Shown one piece after another: positions 61,305 to 64,000 of a stretch of DNA of 64,000 nt; the stretch's first letter is position 1, and every line of letters starts with the position of its first letter. The position numbers and the translations under genes are program-made. Location of the stretch: contig NZ_CP142016.1 in assembly GCF_035666175.1 (NCBI RefSeq), positions 2,046,001-2,110,000 on the forward strand, read 5' to 3'. Origin of the DNA: Riemerella anatipestifer (GTDB lineage: Bacteria; Bacteroidota; Bacteroidia; Flavobacteriales; Weeksellaceae). Below the pieces are notes generated by a model. The model had not been told where the DNA came from and ran no database searches. It saw nothing but the letters and a program-made list of their open reading frames with translations.

Positions 61305-61465
61305 AGTCAATTTTTTGACAAGTTTTGATGAAATTAAGAATTTTTAACATCTGATATTTATCACGAGTATGTGAGATTGCTTTAGGGCAAGGGGTTTGTC
61401 CCTAATAATGTTTTATGTATTGTTAATTAAAATTAATTTTAACTTAGTGTTCACTTCAAAATCAC

Positions 61466-61473
61466 TAATTTTG
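61466..61473 (+). promoter_or_regulatory. -7 box of the EEP nuclease gene
   Basis: TAATTTTG, 42 bases before the ATG at 61516. The 271-base gap 61245-61515 holds this and the divergent box at 61297, with no other feature seen. Confidence 0.45.
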
Positions 61474-61515
61474 CTCAAAATTAGAATCTAGGTTTAAAAA
61501 CTTATTTAAAAATAA

Positions 61516-62709
61516 ATGAAAATGAAAAAGATATTTTCTCTCTTAACATTGGGACTTTTTTTAACCAGTTTTTCTCAAACAGGTAAGCTGAGAAGAATGG
61601 CAACGGTGGGTTTCTATAATGTGGAAAACCTTTGGGATACCATTCAGTCGGCAGATTATATAGATGGAACGCTGCCGCCTAATCACCCTCGTTTTCATAG
61701 AAGTGTGCCAATAGATTCGGTAAAGTATTTGGAGCGTGAGGACTATAAAGGGGAGTGGTCGGACTCTAAACTGGTAGGTAAAAAAGTGGTTCGTTTTCAG
61801 GGTTCTTCAGAAGAATTTACACCTAAGAGTGCCAAAAATTACAACACGAGTATTTATAATCAAAAATTAACCAACGCTGCTAGAGTTATTTCCGAGTTAG
61901 GAGCTTCGGTTACCAAGACAGCTCCAGTAGTAGTGGGACTTCTTGAGGTGGAGAACCGTCAGGTAGTGGAAGATTTGGTAAAACAACCTGCGTTAAAAAG
62001 ATACGATTACGGAGTAATTCATTATAACTCTTATGATTATAGAGGTATAGATGTGGCTCTCATTTATCAGAAAAGAAGATTTAGCCCTACTTACAGCACT
62101 AAAAAAGAACTCAAAATATACAATGAAGAGGGTAGAAGAGAGTATACTCGTGATTTGTTAGTGGTTTCAGGATATTTAGATGGCGAAAAGGTTGCTTTTT
62201 TTGTTAATCACTGGCCATCTAGGAGAGGTGGTGAAGCAGTTTCTCTTCCTAAGAGGAATGCTGCCGCTCAGCTGCTAAGAGAACAGATGGATAGCGTAAG
62301 AGCTCTAGATGCTAATACCAAACTAATAGCAATGGGTGACTTTAATGATGACCCTATTAGTAGTAGTTTTAAAAATTATTTAAAAACGGTAGGGAGTGCT
62401 AAAGAACTTAGCCCAGAGTATCCTTATTTAAACTTGATGTACCCGCTATTTAAGAAAGGGGTGGCATCTTTGGCATATCGTGATGCTCCCAACTTGTTCG
62501 ACCAAATAATTGTTTCAGAAAATTTAATCAACCCAAAAGATGCTTCTTATTCTATTTTTAGAACAGAAGTTTATGCACCTGCTTACCTTATCAATAAAGA
62601 AGGTAGCTTTAAAGGGTATCCGTTCCGTTCTTGGAATGGGGATAAATTCACGGGAGGATATAGTGACCACTTCCCAGTATTTACTATATTGTCCAAGGAA
62701 GTTAATTAG
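61516..62709 (+). CDS. secreted endonuclease/exonuclease/phosphatase family protein
   Basis: 397 residues with a signal peptide (ends SFSQ, about 20). The EEP fold shows FYNVENLWD (Asn/Glu metal site), LLEVENRQV, HWPSRRGGE, MGDFNDDPIS (catalytic Asp/Asn) and YSDHFPVF (terminal SDH). Family members cut DNA, RNA or phosphoesters; with a signal peptide this one acts outside the cytosol. Divergent from the TonB receptor operon. Confidence 0.88.
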   Translation: MKMKKIFSLLTLGLFLTSFSQTGKLRRMATVGFYNVENLWDTIQSADYIDGTLPPNHPRFHRSVPIDSVKYLEREDYKGEWSDSKLVGKKVVRFQGSSEEFTPKSAKNYNTSIYNQKLTNAARVISELGASVTKTAPVVVGLLEVENRQVVEDLVKQPALKRYDYGVIHYNSYDYRGIDVALIYQKRRFSPTYSTKKELKIYNEEGRREYTRDLLVVSGYLDGEKVAFFVNHWPSRRGGEAVSLPKRNAAAQLLREQMDSVRALDANTKLIAMGDFNDDPISSSFKNYLKTVGSAKELSPEYPYLNLMYPLFKKGVASLAYRDAPNLFDQIIVSENLINPKDASYSIFRTEVYAPAYLINKEGSFKGYPFRSWNGDKFTGGYSDHFPVFTILSKEVN

Positions 62710-62731
62710 AAAGTTTATAACATATTGCGAA

Positions 62732-62766
62732 GGAGGTTGTCTTAGTTTAGGGCAACCTCTTTTTTG
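62732..62766 (+). terminator. terminator after the EEP nuclease
   Basis: AGGTTGTC pairs with GGCAACCT across a 9-base loop, then CTTTTTTG. Confidence 0.75.
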
Positions 62767-62813
62767 TTTTCATAAAAACTATTATCTTTAAGGACTAAAA
62801 AAATAGGAAACCT

Positions 62814-64000
62814 ATGGATTTGCAATTCAACAAAAATGAAGACCTTAACCGATTGAAGCTTTCAGAAATCAATCAGTTATTAGCTAAAATAAAGAAAGGA
62901 GGAGGAGAGAAACGCTTAGAAAAACTCAGAAGTGAGGGTAAAATGACGGCTAGAGAGCGTATAGATTACCTCTTAGATGATAATAAAGATAGTATAGAGA
63001 TAGGGGCGTTTGCAGGGTTTGAAATGTATGAAGAGCATGGTGGCTGCCCTAGTGCTGGTGTGGTGGTTAAGATAGGATATGTTTCTGGTAAGCAATGTAT
63101 TGTGGTAGCTAATGATGCTTCGGTAAAGGCTGGGGCGTGGTTTCCAATTACGGGTAAGAAAAATCTTAGAGCTCAAGAAATTGCGATGGAAAACCGTTTG
63201 CCTATTATCTATTTGGTAGATTCGGCAGGAGTTTATCTGCCTATGCAAGACGAAATTTTTCCTGATAAAGAGCATTTCGGAAGGATATTTAGAAATAATG
63301 CCAAAATGAGTGCTATGGGGATTATTCAAATCTCTGCAGTGATGGGAAGTTGTGTTGCAGGAGGAGCGTATTTACCTATTATGAGTGATGAAGCGATGAT
63401 TGTAGATAAAACAGGTTCTATATTTTTAGCGGGAAGTTATCTAGTAAAAGCAGCGATAGGAGAAAGTATAGACAACGAAACTTTGGGGGGAGCTACTACG
63501 CATTGTTCTATTTCTGGAGTTACCGACTATAAAGCTAAAGATGATAAAGATGCTTTGGATAGAATTAAAAACATAATGAAATCTATCGGAGATTTTGAAA
63601 AGGCAGGGTTTGACCGAACGGAAAGCTTTTTGCCAAAAGAAAGTCCTGAAAATATATTTGGTATTATACCTGCAGCTAGATCAGAACAATACGATACTTA
63701 TGAAATTATAAAATGTCTAGTAGATAAATCGGAGTATGAGGAGTATAAGCCAGATTATGGTAAATCTATTATATGTGCTACGGCAAGAATAGATGGTTGG
63801 AGTGTAGGGATTGTAGCTAACCAAAGGAAATTGGTAAAAAGTGGTAAGGGAGAAATGCAGTTCGGAGGTGTTATCTATTCTGATTCTGCGGACAAAGCAA
63901 CCCGATTTATTGCCAATTGTAACCAAAGGAAAATTCCATTGGTATTTTTGCAAGATGTAACAGGTTTTATGGTAGGGTCTAAATCAGAGCACGGTGGTAT
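62814..64000 (+). CDS. acyl-CoA carboxylase carboxyltransferase (beta) subunit, cut by window end
   Basis: 395 residues are seen before the window ends. KMTARERIDYLLD, the biotin-site N-domain GAWFPITGKKNLRAQEIA with IIYLVDSAGVYLP, and the CoA-site domain (SVGIVANQR; IPLVFLQDVTGFMVGSKSEHGGI) are those of PccB/MccB-type carboxyltransferases. The substrate may be propionyl-, methylcrotonyl- or another acyl-CoA. GIIQISAVMGSCVAGGAYLPIMSD holds the oxyanion Gly-rich stretch. No stop codon in the window. Confidence 0.92.
   Translation, partial: MDLQFNKNEDLNRLKLSEINQLLAKIKKGGGEKRLEKLRSEGKMTARERIDYLLDDNKDSIEIGAFAGFEMYEEHGGCPSAGVVVKIGYVSGKQCIVVANDASVKAGAWFPITGKKNLRAQEIAMENRLPIIYLVDSAGVYLPMQDEIFPDKEHFGRIFRNNAKMSAMGIIQISAVMGSCVAGGAYLPIMSDEAMIVDKTGSIFLAGSYLVKAAIGESIDNETLGGATTHCSISGVTDYKAKDDKDALDRIKNIMKSIGDFEKAGFDRTESFLPKESPENIFGIIPAARSEQYDTYEIIKCLVDKSEYEEYKPDYGKSIICATARIDGWSVGIVANQRKLVKSGKGEMQFGGVIYSDSADKATRFIANCNQRKIPLVFLQDVTGFMVGSKSEHGG

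Noticed and set aside
1..64000. CRISPR arrays, rRNA genes and complete tRNA genes
   Set aside because: No regularly spaced short repeats, rRNA segments or full cloverleafs were seen on either strand.

Overview
The window looks like the genome of a flavobacterium, most likely Riemerella anatipestifer. It is AT-rich. It has Bacteroidota-type promoters (TTG, about 20 bp, TAnnTTTG) and few Shine-Dalgarno sites. It encodes an XrtF exosortase pair, a GLPGLI protein and TonB receptors, and it carries two near-identical 980-bp IS982-family elements that I recognise from memory as ISRa1-like.

Bases 1 to about 30,521 are a Mu-like transposable prophage. The early operon runs rightward: MuA-type transposase, MuB-type ATPase, a RecA-fold ATPase, then small genes. 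Among these are a Gam-like protein, an Acb2/Tad1-like nucleotide-sponge candidate, a GemA-like protein, a replication-type protein and a stand-alone dsRNA-binding domain. A lipoprotein gene sits between two terminators. The late genes form two divergent blocks: leftward 15500-8383 (small and large terminase, broken adenine methyltransferase, gp36, portal, MuF with a nuclease-like C-terminus, gpG, tail terminator) and rightward 15677-30275 (protease/scaffold, capsid, lysis, tail tube, G/GT chaperones, tape measure, tail tip). No repressor gene is visible, so the left end and repressor probably lie just outside the window.

Bases 30,519 to about 37,258 are the integrase-side remnant of an integrative conjugative or mobilizable element: PRTRC proteins C and E, a DUF932 protein, SSB, a 190-bp nested palindrome, one IS copy and an IntDOT-type integrase. 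The Mu-like phage ends inside the PRTRC C gene, so one mobile element is nested in another. The integrase, the phage methyltransferase and the tail tube gene each carry an in-gene lesion, so both elements look impaired.

From 37,259 to the end is ordinary chromosome: glyS, HMG-CoA lyase family, xrtF and partner, NifU-like/Mrp Fe-S genes, a dicarboxylate symporter, BON and SH3 proteins, GH25 lysozyme, two TonB receptors, a TlpA-like protein without CxxC, GLPGLI, a haem-binding protein, an Ig-like lipoprotein, radA, an enoyl-CoA hydratase, an NMO/FabK-like flavoprotein, the second IS copy, a DUF5689 lipoprotein, an EEP nuclease and the start of an acyl-CoA carboxylase beta subunit.

The most interesting signals are a probable counter-defence set in the phage early region, two tRNA-like folds ahead of early genes, a MuF-nuclease fusion with a candidate antisense small RNA at its 3' end, terminators whose U-tracts double as promoter -7 boxes, and the nested palindrome beside the ICE integrase.
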